A DNA stretch of 64,000 nt. It comes from JAJXZP01 sp963787185 (GTDB lineage Bacteria > Spirochaetota > Spirochaetia > Treponematales > Rectinemataceae). The first letter of the stretch is position 1. Each line of letters starts with the position of its first letter. Under the pieces are notes generated by a model, which saw nothing but the letters and a program-made list of their open reading frames with translations, was not told where the DNA came from and searched no databases. This document shows positions 17,293-24,905 of the stretch, in pieces. The position numbers and the translations under genes are program-made. The stretch covers positions 54,804-118,803 of the forward strand of contig CAWBCC010000019.1 in the NCBI GenBank assembly GCA_963787185.1, written 5' to 3'.

Positions 17293-18180
17293 TCATTCGC
17301 CTTCGAAGAAGGTCCATCTCCTGGACGTGCCGAAGATCAGGGCCGTCAGCACGGCGATGAAGGCGAAGAATATCAGGGAATAGGCCGCGGCGAGCCCGAA
17401 GTTGTTGCGCTGGAAGCTCTCCCGATAGATCAGGTAGACCATATAGAGGGTGGTGTTGTCGGGAGCGCCCTTCGTGATCGAGTAGGCCGGCACGAATACC
17501 TGGAGATTCGTGATCATGCTCATGAGTACGTTGAAGAAGATTATGGGAGACATGAGCGGCAGGGTGATGTGCCGGAATTTGTGCCAGGCATTCCCGCCGT
17601 CGATTTCCACGGCCTCCAGATAGGTCTTGGGGACACTCTGCAGGCCGGCGAGGTAGATGACGATGAAATTGCCCAGTCCCCAGATCGTCATGACGATCAG
17701 CGACGGGGTGGCTGTCGCATCCTCGACGAGCCACCTCACCTTGTCGATTCCCAGCAGATTGAGAAAATAATTGAACACTCCGAAGTTCGATTCGTACATC
17801 CAGCCCCAGACGACCGCCGCGCCGATGCTCGGCACGATGTAGGGCAGGAAGAATATGGAGCGGAAGAGTCCGCGTGTGCGGATCCTCTGGTTGAGCATCA
17901 TCGCGACGGCGAAGGCGTAGACCGTGCCGAAGAGGACGGAGCCCAGCGCGAAGTAGAGAGTCGCCTTGACCGAGGAGGCGAAGAAGATGTCGTCGGTGAA
18001 GATGTGCCTGAAATTGGCGAGGCCCACGAAGGTGGGCGGCTCCAGGCCGGTCCAGCGGCTGAGACTTATGCCGATCACTCCGAGGATCGGCAGGAAGGTC
18101 ATGAAGATGAGTCCCAGAATGGCCGGCGTCAGGAAGAGGTAGGCCACGAGGGTGGTTTTCGATCTGCGCTTTCTAGTCAT
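17293..18180 (-). CDS. CUT1 sugar ABC permease, MalF/AraP type
   Basis: 295 residues from ATG 18180, with AAGGA upstream at good spacing. Six hydrophobic helices begin after the charged MTRKRRSK start. The EAA loop reads 'PKTYLEAVEIDGGNAWHKFRHITLPLMSP', which binds the ATPase. It forms the membrane channel with the MalG-type partner. It lies between the binding-protein gene (151 bp upstream) and that partner, in the usual SBP-MalF-MalG order. The substrate is inferred from the GH127 and ara neighbours. Confidence 0.9.
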   Translation of the reverse strand: MTRKRRSKTTLVAYLFLTPAILGLIFMTFLPILGVIGISLSRWTGLEPPTFVGLANFRHIFTDDIFFASSVKATLYFALGSVLFGTVYAFAVAMMLNQRIRTRGLFRSIFFLPYIVPSIGAAVVWGWMYESNFGVFNYFLNLLGIDKVRWLVEDATATPSLIVMTIWGLGNFIVIYLAGLQSVPKTYLEAVEIDGGNAWHKFRHITLPLMSPIIFFNVLMSMITNLQVFVPAYSITKGAPDNTTLYMVYLIYRESFQRNNFGLAAAYSLIFFAFIAVLTALIFGTSRRWTFFEGE

Positions 18181-18331
18181 TCTCAAAGTCCTTGGGGCCC
18201 GCACCCGGCACGGTACGAGGCGCGAGAGAAGACCGGCGAAGCGGGAAAGCGGTCCGGCTTCCGCCGGTCGCTCCCCGCCCGTCGGTGGTTGCGTTTCCGC
18301 GTCGCTCTTGAGCGGCGCGCTCTCGAGCGCT

Positions 18332-19666
18332 CTATTTCGCCTTGTGATCGTCGAAGTACTTCTGGAGCTGCGGCATGATCGAATCTATGTAAGCCTTCGC
18401 GGTCACCTTGCCGTTCCAGACGGCTTCGATGCCGGAGCTCAGGATGTCGTCCAGGCCCTGGTAGCCGTTGAAATAGTACCAGGGCACCTGGATCGCGTTG
18501 TGCATCGCGTAGTCGATGACGGCCGTCTTGTACATCGCGAAGGGCGGTCTGGGCGGATGGTCGGCCCACTCCCGCATGGCCGCCTCGCTGGCGTACCACT
18601 TGGCGGTGGTCGGCATGAGGATGCCGTTGGTGATCTGAGTCCACTGGTTCTTTTCGTCGGCGTACCACTTGATGAAGGACATCGCCGCATCCAGATGCTT
18701 GCTGCTCTTGAACACTCCGTAGGGAGCGCCGGTATTGTAGGTCACGGCTTTCTTGAACTTGGGCAGGACCCCCACGCCGTACTCGAGCCCGTCCTTGAGA
18801 GAGTTGTTGAGCGAGACGCCCATCTCCCATTGCCCCGACGTGGCCATGGCCACCTTGTTCGAGAGGAGGGTGAGGTCGAGGCTCGGCATCGCGTTTTTGT
18901 CGCCGAAAGACGGCGCGACCTTGTCCTTGACGTACAGATCCGCGAGGGCCTGCATCGCCTCGATGGACTCGGGTTTGTCGATGAGCAGCCGTTTGCCGTC
19001 GGGGCTCATGAGGCCCCCGCCGTTCGAGTACGTGACGATGGGCCACATCCACCACAGCCTGTTGAAGTCGCAGCCGTAGGTGACGATGTTGTTCGCGTCG
19101 AAGCCCGGATCGTTCGGCGTCTTGCCGTTCCTGTCCTTGGTGAGCTTCTTCGCGACCTCCACGAACTGTTTCCATGTCCAGGCCTTGTCGGCCGAAGCGG
19201 GAGGATAGGCGAGGTGGGCGGCGTCGAAGAGCTTCTTGTTGTAGTAGAGCAGGAGAACTTCGTCGCCCGAGCTGTAGCCCACCGCCTTGCCGTCGTAGGT
19301 GAACACGAGCGACTTGAGGGGGGCTTCGTCGGGCCTGTACATCTTGCTGACGTCGGCCAGGAGGCCCGCGGCGGCGAACTGGAGGGCCATGGCCTCCGAA
19401 AGCTGGGTGCAGTCGGGAAGCTGATTCCCGGCCGCCAGCGTGTTGACCTTGGTCTCGTAGCCGTCCCGGGGAACGGCGATCATGGTCACGTGAATCTTGT
19501 CCTGGGAATTGTTGTAGGTGTCGATGACGGCCTGCACGCTCTGGGCCTCGGACTGAGTCGTGTTGTACCAGCACATATACGTGATCTCGGTCTTCTGCGC
19601 GAAGGCCAGGCCCGCGAATGAGATCATCGCCAGGGCGAGCGCGAGCATCTTCTTCGGATGGTTCAT
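18332..19666 (-). CDS. Extracellular sugar-binding protein of CUT1 ABC transporter
   Basis: 444 residues. The signal peptide (MNHPKKMLALALAMISFAG...) has a cleavage site after AFA near residue 23 and no lipobox Cys, so it is probably free in the periplasm. The mature protein has the family-1 solute-binding layout: 'ITYMCWYNTTQSEAQSVQAV' start, 'YSSGDEVLLLYYNKKLFDAA' and 'TWKQFVEVAKKLT'. It is the first gene of the minus-strand arm and would deliver arabino-oligosaccharides to the two permeases. A GATACC-N5-GGTATC palindrome lies 21-37 bp upstream of its start, the likely operator of the AraR-like regulator. Confidence 0.9.
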   Translation of the reverse strand: MNHPKKMLALALAMISFAGLAFAQKTEITYMCWYNTTQSEAQSVQAVIDTYNNSQDKIHVTMIAVPRDGYETKVNTLAAGNQLPDCTQLSEAMALQFAAAGLLADVSKMYRPDEAPLKSLVFTYDGKAVGYSSGDEVLLLYYNKKLFDAAHLAYPPASADKAWTWKQFVEVAKKLTKDRNGKTPNDPGFDANNIVTYGCDFNRLWWMWPIVTYSNGGGLMSPDGKRLLIDKPESIEAMQALADLYVKDKVAPSFGDKNAMPSLDLTLLSNKVAMATSGQWEMGVSLNNSLKDGLEYGVGVLPKFKKAVTYNTGAPYGVFKSSKHLDAAMSFIKWYADEKNQWTQITNGILMPTTAKWYASEAAMREWADHPPRPPFAMYKTAVIDYAMHNAIQVPWYYFNGYQGLDDILSSGIEAVWNGKVTAKAYIDSIMPQLQKYFDDHKAK

Positions 19667-19686
19667 CCGACTTCTCCTCGTTCCGT

Positions 19687-19710
19687 GATACCGGACTGGT
19701 ATCGATCCTT
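19687..19710 (-). promoter_or_regulatory. Candidate AraR-like operator before the sugar-binding-protein gene
   Basis: GATACC (19687-19692) and GGTATC (19698-19703) form a perfect inverted repeat with 5-bp spacing. Overlapping it, TGGTATCGATCCTT (19697-19710) matches the 14-bp palindrome before the regulator gene itself at about 10 positions. The site is 20-45 bp upstream of the start codon, where a repressor would block transcription. Confidence 0.45.
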
Positions 19711-19834
19711 GGGCATATGTACGCTCGAATGGCTTTCCGCTATATTCGACCGCACCCGACGGCTTGCGGTATCGGGGTTTTGCTTTCCGGGCACTCTCCG
19801 ATATCGCGGCTGTTGGTCTTTACTTCCTTTCACT

Positions 19835-20959
19835 TCACCGGCTCACCTCCTTGCACGAGTCCCTCACCACCAGGTCGATGGGAAATTCCACGCGTACCGG
19901 CGGCATGCCGGGGTTGTCGATTCTTTCGAGGAGGCGGTGCACCGCCGAGCGGGCCATGTCGCGCGAGTAGATTTTCATCGTGGTGAGCGGCGGGTAGGCG
20001 TGCCGGGCGAGCTCGGTATCGTCGAAGCCTATGACGCTGATGTCTTCGGGGACGCGCAGGCCGCGCCTGGAGAGCGCGGAAAGGGCGCCCACGGCGAGCA
20101 GATCGTTCGCGCAGAAGACTGCGCTGAGATCGGGGCAGCGCTCGACGAGTCTGTCCATGGCGACGAAGCCGGCTTCGGCCGACCAGCCCTCGCCTCCGTC
20201 CACCCTGCGCTCGTCCGGGACGAGGCCGGAGGCCTCCATTTCATCTTTCCATGCGGCATAGCGGACTCTGGCGGACTCCAGGCGCAGCGGGCCGTTGATG
20301 ATCCCGATCCGTTCGTGCCCCTGTGCGCGCAGGCAGCGGACTGCCTTGCGCACTCCCTCCGCCAGATCCATGGTCACGATATCGAGTTTTTCGTGGTAGG
20401 CGCTGGGAGCGAGGAGCACCGTGGGGATGCCCGAGTCGGCGAGGATGTTCAGGAAATCGGGCCGACCGGCCTCCTCGACGACGAGACCGTCGACCTTATC
20501 CATGAAACTGGCGAAGGCGGCGAGTTCCTCCTGGCTGCTGTCGTCGAGATATATGAAGAGCATGTGCCGCCCCGAACGGACCGTCTCCTCTTCGATCCCG
20601 GAGAAGACGTCGAAGTAAAAGGCTTCTGAGGATATCGGCTTCCGGGACGACCGCTCTTTGCAGACCACGTAGCCGAGCGTGCCTCGCGGCGAGCGGGGGA
20701 TTGCCTCCCTGCCGGGCTTTCGCTTTACGAATGTCCCCTGTCCGATCTTCCTGTCGAAAAAATCACGGTCGGTCAAGGCCTGGATGGCATTGCGGACCGT
20801 CGTCCTCGAGACCTCGAGCCTGATCGAAAGCTCGCGTTCCGAGGGTATCTTGGAACCGAGCGGCCACTCTTCGGTCTCGATTTTGCCGAGGATGAAGCTC
20901 TCGACCTGAGACTGCATCGAGTCTTTGACATTCCGCTGTATGGTATCCGTCGAATCCAT
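19835..20959 (-). CDS. araR: AraR-like regulator: GntR DNA-binding domain fused to LacI-type sugar-binding domain
   Basis: 374 residues. Residues 15-80 form a GntR winged helix ('PLGSKIPSERELSIRLEVSRTTVRNA' then 'IGQGTFV'). From about 95 on is a LacI/periplasmic-binding-type sensor ('FSGIEEETVRSGRH', 'ERIGIINGPLRLESARVRY', 'FCANDLLAVGAL', 'ISVIGFDDTELARHAYPPLTT'). This domain pairing is that of AraR of Bacillus subtilis, which is released from DNA by L-arabinose. Palindromic TGGTAT sites lie before it and before the binding-protein gene, so it probably represses itself and the transporter arm. The symbol rests on architecture and context. Confidence 0.8.
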   Translation of the reverse strand: MDSTDTIQRNVKDSMQSQVESFILGKIETEEWPLGSKIPSERELSIRLEVSRTTVRNAIQALTDRDFFDRKIGQGTFVKRKPGREAIPRSPRGTLGYVVCKERSSRKPISSEAFYFDVFSGIEEETVRSGRHMLFIYLDDSSQEELAAFASFMDKVDGLVVEEAGRPDFLNILADSGIPTVLLAPSAYHEKLDIVTMDLAEGVRKAVRCLRAQGHERIGIINGPLRLESARVRYAAWKDEMEASGLVPDERRVDGGEGWSAEAGFVAMDRLVERCPDLSAVFCANDLLAVGALSALSRRGLRVPEDISVIGFDDTELARHAYPPLTTMKIYSRDMARSAVHRLLERIDNPGMPPVRVEFPIDLVVRDSCKEVSR

Positions 20960-20975
20960 TAGATGATGTCTCCTT

Positions 20976-20989
20976 TGGTATTGATACCA
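20976..20989 (-). promoter_or_regulatory. Perfect TGGTAT-TG-ATACCA operator before araR-like gene
   Basis: A 14-bp palindrome, TGGTAT (20976-20981), TG, ATACCA (20984-20989), lies 17-30 bp upstream of the regulator start codon. This is the expected size and place for an autoregulatory GntR-type operator. Confidence 0.6.
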
Positions 20990-21098
20990 TTAAAGACCAT
21001 GCTACCGTGATCTTCCGATCTGTCAAGCAGAATTATGCAAAGTATGTAGGGTTCGGACTTTCATTTTCGGTTCATTTGAGCCGAACAATGGTAGTAAA

Positions 21099-21111
21099 TG
21101 GTATTATGCCA
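21099..21111 (-). promoter_or_regulatory. Second, imperfect TGGTAT operator upstream of araR-like gene
   Basis: TGGTATTATGCCA is a one-mismatch inverted repeat sharing the TGGTAT half-site, about 120 bp upstream of the site at 20976. Paired distant sites would allow DNA looping, as known for AraR. TGGTAGTAAATGGTAT just before it holds a further half-site. Confidence 0.4.
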
Positions 21112-21172
21112 GATCTGCGCGACACGCTCCCTCTCTTGGAACGTCCTTCGAATGAAGCGCCGCCGACGGCCC

Positions 21173-22423
21173 CTAGTCGCCGAAAAGCATGAGACTCAAC
21201 TTCCGCACGGTAAAGCGATCGCGCAGATAGTGGGCGCTCGAAAGGGCTTGGGCGATTTCGTCCTCACCGAGGCCGAGGCGGCTCGGATCGGTCGGGCAGA
21301 GGGCCGCCTCGAGGAGGCGGGCGGTTTCGGCCACGCTCGGGACTCCTTCGGCGATGGACCGTATCTTTTCCCAGTTGTCCAGAATGTCTCCGATGAGCCT
21401 CTCGCGATCCTCGCGCGACATGGAGAGGAATCGCTCCTGTCCGGCTTCGATCTCCGCGGCCAGATCCCCGAAGGCGAGTTCTATCGCGCGACTCTCATCC
21501 TCGCGCGATCGGGGCCGCACCGAGGCCAGGGCCAGCTCGGCTTCGTCCCGGCCGAGCGATCGCACTCGATCCCAGAGGGCGGCAGTAATGAGGGTACCGA
21601 CTCCCACCTTCAGGCCATGGAGGAGGGGCGGCCTGCCCTCCCGGAGGAGCTTCATCTCCCAATAGTGAGAGTATTGGTGCTCGGCGCCGGACGCGGACCG
21701 CGAATGCCCGGCCTCGGCCATGCACGAGCCCGATTCGACGAGGGCCTTCATGAGGAGGGTGATGCTCCCGACCTCGGCGCGCCCGATGCCGGCTGCTGCC
21801 GCGACACAGGTCTCGGCGGCGGCCAGAACGCGCCTCGCTATGGTCTCGTCGAAGCTCTCGCCCCAGAGCAGGGCCCCGAGGCGCCAGTCCGCGACCGCCG
21901 AGAATTTGCAGAGCATGTCGCCGAAGCCGGCTGCGATCATGGGTCGCGGCGCCTGCGACAGTACTTCGCTGTCGGCGAAGATGGCCGCCGGAGGAGAGGC
22001 TTTCATCGTGCGTTTGACACCGTCGATCACCAGGGGCGCGACGACCGAACTGTAGGCATCGACCGAAGGAGCGGTCGGCACCGAAATAAAGCTTCGGCCC
22101 GTCCGATGGGCCACGAAACGCACTATGTCGGTGATCGTCCCCGAACCGACGGCGACGAAAAGCCTGTATCGATCCTCCTCGTCGGCCAGAAGCCTGAGCA
22201 CGCTGGCCCCATCGGCGACCAGGTACGGGTCCTCGTAGACCGTCCGGACGACCTCGATACCCGCGGTCCCTGCCGCATCGGCGAGGCGCCGGCCCAGGAC
22301 TCGCCACGTGTTGCGGTCCGCGACGATTCGGATGGAGCGGTGATCTCGCCGGCCGAGGTAGCCTACGAGCCTATCCGAGGCTCCAGCCGAGATTTCGAGG
22401 CGCGACTCCTCGACCAGGTGCAT
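21173..22423 (-). CDS. araM: sn-glycerol-1-phosphate dehydrogenase, AraM/EgsA family
   Basis: 416 residues from ATG 22423, chosen because GAGGAAG lies five bases before it (an ATG 12 bp further up has GAGGA almost touching). The NAD-binding 'FVAVGSGTITDIVRFVAHR' and 'ISVPTAPSVDAYSSVVAPL' match GGGxxxDxxK-like family regions. Metal ligands are likely in 'GFGDMLCKFSAVADW' (Asp), 'SGAEHQYSHYWEM' (His) and 'PLLHGLKVGVGT' (His). In Bacillus subtilis araM sits in the arabinose operon and makes glycerol-1-phosphate; the same linkage is seen here, though why it accompanies arabinose use is unclear. It is divergent from the LacI gene, with twin operators between. Confidence 0.82.
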   Translation of the reverse strand: MHLVEESRLEISAGASDRLVGYLGRRDHRSIRIVADRNTWRVLGRRLADAAGTAGIEVVRTVYEDPYLVADGASVLRLLADEEDRYRLFVAVGSGTITDIVRFVAHRTGRSFISVPTAPSVDAYSSVVAPLVIDGVKRTMKASPPAAIFADSEVLSQAPRPMIAAGFGDMLCKFSAVADWRLGALLWGESFDETIARRVLAAAETCVAAAAGIGRAEVGSITLLMKALVESGSCMAEAGHSRSASGAEHQYSHYWEMKLLREGRPPLLHGLKVGVGTLITAALWDRVRSLGRDEAELALASVRPRSREDESRAIELAFGDLAAEIEAGQERFLSMSREDRERLIGDILDNWEKIRSIAEGVPSVAETARLLEAALCPTDPSRLGLGEDEIAQALSSAHYLRDRFTVRKLSLMLFGD

Positions 22424-22554
22424 AAACTTCCTCATTCCTCGGCCCCAGCCTAGCACGGCCGAAGACGAGCCGACAATCCGCGTCTCGGCTTTCGGGTCGA
22501 GGCCGCATTTTTTATATTGACGAGATGAAGAACCAATGGTAACGTGCCTTTCGT

Positions 22555-22568
22555 CGTGTACGTACACG
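22555..22568 (+). promoter_or_regulatory. Perfect 14-bp palindrome, LacI-type operator 1
   Basis: CGTGTAC|GTACACG at 22555-22568 has a central CG, typical for LacI-family operators. It lies 45-58 bp upstream of the LacI-family start and within the divergent gap before araM. Confidence 0.65.
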
Positions 22569-22585
22569 GAAAATTTGAGCCATAT

Positions 22586-22599
22586 TGTGTGCGTACACG
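22586..22599 (+). promoter_or_regulatory. LacI-type operator 2
   Basis: TGTGTGCGTACACG matches operator 1 at 12 of 14 positions. The centres of the two sites are 31 bp apart, close to three helical turns, so repressors on both would face the same side. It lies 14-27 bp before the regulator start codon. Confidence 0.6.
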
Positions 22600-22612
22600 C
22601 TAAAGAGAAGAC

Positions 22613-23728
22613 ATGGATCAGAAAGCGACGGTCAAAGAGATTGCGCGGCTCGCCGAAGTCTCCATCGGGACGGTGGACAGAGTTCTCCATGGAAGAAGCG
22701 GCGTTTCCGCCGAGACCAAGGAAAGGGTCGACAAAATCGTCTCCACTCTCGGCTACAAGCCGAACATACTGGCCCGGCAGCTCTCCCTCAACAAAACCTA
22801 TGTCTTCAGGGCAGTCATGCCGCGCGCCGACCAGGACTCCGGTTACTGGGCCCTCTGCCTCCACGGCATACGTCGCGCCGCGCGCGATCTCGTCTCGTTT
22901 AGCGTCAAGGTGAGGGTCGACGAGTTCGATCGATACGACAGAGAGTCCTACAGAGCCCTGCTCGAAGACATCTTGAGCGAGCCGGGCGACGGTCTCCTGA
23001 TCGCCCCGGTTCTTCCCCGCGAACTCATGCCGGCGCTCGCGAAGATCGACGCGAAGGTCCCCTACGTGTTTTTCGACGGCACCGTCGACGGCGCGAACCC
23101 GCTGGCGGCGATCGGACAGGACGCCTACGCGGGCGGCTACCTCGCTGGAAGGATGATGTCGCTTCTGGCCGGAGCCGGCGAGGGCCCATTCATAGCCCTC
23201 AACGCCCACGCGGAGGATCGGCACATCGAGCTGCGCATCGAAGGCTTCAAGACCTTCTTCCGCGATCAGGCGGGGGACCGCGTGCGCGAAGTTCGCGAGC
23301 TCAGCTGCTTCGAGCTCGCACATGCGGAATCGACGAAGGCCTTCCTGGAAAGGCTTTTTCGGGAGCAGCCCCGCATCGACGGTTTTCTGGTGGCCAATTC
23401 CTCCGGTCATCTCGTCGGGGATTGGCTTCTGCGTTCGGGAAGGAAAAAAGACTGCGCCCTCGTCTCCTGGGACCTGGTCCCCGAGAATGTCCGCTGCATG
23501 CGGGAGGGCGGCTTGGATTGTCTCATCTCCCAGCGGCCCTTCGAACAGGGCCGGGAGGGTCTGGAGCGGCTTTTCCAGGCCGTGGTTCAGGAAGAGGAAG
23601 GCGAAGGCGACGTGAAGGTGCCGCTCGACGTTTTCTTCAAAGAGAATCTTCCGCAGAAGGTCGCGCCTCCGGCTTCGACTCGGCGTTCGTCGCAGCGTCC
23701 GGGCGCGGCTTCGGATATGGAGGAATGA
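22613..23728 (+). CDS. LacI-family transcriptional regulator of the arabinose operon
   Basis: 371 residues. N-terminal HTH 'TVKEIARLAEVSIGTVDRVLHGRSGVS' includes the recognition and hinge regions (VSIGTVDRVLHG, 'LGYKPNILARQLS'). The rest is a periplasmic-binding-type sugar sensor ('GDGLLIAPVLP', 'YVFFDGTVDGANPLAAIGQDAYAGGYLAG'). The C-terminus has about 20 extra Ser/Arg-rich residues. It heads the plus-strand ara operon (57 bp before the binding-protein gene) with two near-identical palindromes upstream. It probably represses its own operon and possibly araM until L-arabinose or a derivative binds. Confidence 0.9.
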   Translation: MDQKATVKEIARLAEVSIGTVDRVLHGRSGVSAETKERVDKIVSTLGYKPNILARQLSLNKTYVFRAVMPRADQDSGYWALCLHGIRRAARDLVSFSVKVRVDEFDRYDRESYRALLEDILSEPGDGLLIAPVLPRELMPALAKIDAKVPYVFFDGTVDGANPLAAIGQDAYAGGYLAGRMMSLLAGAGEGPFIALNAHAEDRHIELRIEGFKTFFRDQAGDRVREVRELSCFELAHAESTKAFLERLFREQPRIDGFLVANSSGHLVGDWLLRSGRKKDCALVSWDLVPENVRCMREGGLDCLISQRPFEQGREGLERLFQAVVQEEEGEGDVKVPLDVFFKENLPQKVAPPASTRRSSQRPGAASDMEE

Positions 23729-23785
23729 GGCGGACAGCTCGGTGTAGCGCATCGCCCATCCAATACGTGCATCAGGAGGAGTTCT

Positions 23786-24736
23786 ATGAAAAGGGCACTG
23801 TTGTTTCTCTTCGCCGCGGCCCTGGTCGTCGCGGGCCTCGGCTCGTGCGCGCCCGCGAAGCCGAAGGTCAAGACCTTCGTCATGGTTCCCAAGGGCGTTC
23901 ACCCCTACTATGTCCCGTGCTTCGATGGTTTTCAGGCGGCGGGCGCCAAGTACGGGGTCAAGACTCTCGAAGTGGACCCCCAGAAGTTCGACGTAACGCT
24001 CCAGGTCAAGGTCATCGAGGATCTCATCGCCCAGAAGGTCGACGGGATCACCATCTCGGCCAATGACGATGCGGGCCTCGTGCCCGTCATTCACGATGCG
24101 ATGAAAGCGGGCATCAAGGTCATCACCTTCGACGCTCCGGCGCCCTCGTCCGAGGCGCTGACCTATATCGGCACGGACAATCAGACGGCGGGAGCGGCCG
24201 CCGCGAAGAAAATGGCCGACCTCATGGGGAACGAGGGCACTCTCGTCATCCTGCAGGGTGGCTTGGGCGCCACCAATCTCAACCTCCGCACCCAGGGCTT
24301 CAAGGAGGCCATGGCCCAGGCCGCACCCAATATCAAGATCCTCGACGTTGTCGACGAGGGCGGCGATTTCGCGCAGACGGTCAACAAGACCGAGGCGATT
24401 CTCCAGACCTATCCCAAGCTCAAGGCCATCTTCGCCGTTTCGGCCGAGGGCGCTCCGGGCGCCGCCCAGGTTCTCAAGCAGCAGAAAAAGGCCGGGAAGA
24501 TCATCCTCGCGGGCTTCGACGACCTCAAGGACACGCTCGAGGGGATCAAGGACGGTACGATATCGTTCTGCCTCGTGCAGAAGACCTACAAGATGGGCTG
24601 GCTGTCGGTCGAGAAGCTCCTCGACGCCATCGACAGCAAGCCGATCCCCAAGATCATCGATACCGGCGTTCTCATCGTGGACAAGAGCAATGTCGACAGC
24701 TACATGGACGACATGAAGAAAGAATTCGCCCAGTAA
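23786..24736 (+). CDS. Periplasmic sugar-binding lipoprotein (CUT2, L-arabinose likely)
   Basis: 316 residues, with AGGAGGAG before the ATG. The signal peptide ends in VAGLGSC, a lipobox with Cys near residue 21. The mature part is a ribose-type type I binding protein: 'VPKGVHPYYVPCFDGFQAAG', 'DGITISANDDAGLVPVIHDAM', 'VITFDAPAPSSEALTYIGTDN' and 'GFDDLKDTLEGIKDGTI'. It is a membrane-anchored receptor for the CUT2 transporter encoded next. The L-arabinose specificity is inferred from araBAD in the same operon. Three hairpins follow it before the permease gene. Confidence 0.9.
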   Translation: MKRALLFLFAAALVVAGLGSCAPAKPKVKTFVMVPKGVHPYYVPCFDGFQAAGAKYGVKTLEVDPQKFDVTLQVKVIEDLIAQKVDGITISANDDAGLVPVIHDAMKAGIKVITFDAPAPSSEALTYIGTDNQTAGAAAAKKMADLMGNEGTLVILQGGLGATNLNLRTQGFKEAMAQAAPNIKILDVVDEGGDFAQTVNKTEAILQTYPKLKAIFAVSAEGAPGAAQVLKQQKKAGKIILAGFDDLKDTLEGIKDGTISFCLVQKTYKMGWLSVEKLLDAIDSKPIPKIIDTGVLIVDKSNVDSYMDDMKKEFAQ

Positions 24737-24752
24737 CCCGACAGGGTGTTGA

Positions 24753-24770
24753 AAAGGCTAAGGAGCCTTT
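24753..24770 (+). terminator. Hairpin 1 after binding-protein gene (partial terminator or mRNA stabiliser)
   Basis: AAAGGCT, loop AAGG, AGCCTTT: 7 bp, followed by TCTCG rather than a real U-run. It begins 17 bp after the binding-protein stop. Confidence 0.5.
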
Positions 24771-24792
24771 CTCGACACTACCCTAATCCGAA

Positions 24793-24818
24793 GTCGCGGC
24801 ATCTTTCGATGTCGCGAC
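24793..24818 (+). repeat. Hairpin 2 between binding-protein and permease genes
   Basis: GTCGCGGCATC, loop TTTC, GATGTCGCGAC: 11 pairs including one G-T wobble. The stem is strong enough to halt 3'-5' exonucleases. Confidence 0.6.
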
Positions 24819-24825
24819 GACCGAT

Positions 24826-24848
24826 CGGCCGGGTCAAGACCCCGGCCG
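24826..24848 (+). repeat. Hairpin 3 between binding-protein and permease genes
   Basis: CGGCCGGG (24826-24833) and CCCGGCCG (24841-24848) pair over 8 bp around TCAAGAC, with possible extra TC/GA pairs. No U-run follows. Confidence 0.55.
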
Positions 24849-24905
24849 GACGGCGGAGGCCCGCGAAGCTCTGCGCGCCGCCGATCTTCCGTCAGGAACG
24901 TATAC

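Noticed and set aside
22424..24094. Long minus-strand open frame continuing upstream of araM, antisense to the LacI and binding-protein genes
   Set aside because: It is a high-GC shadow frame; the complementary strand encodes conserved proteins with RBSs.
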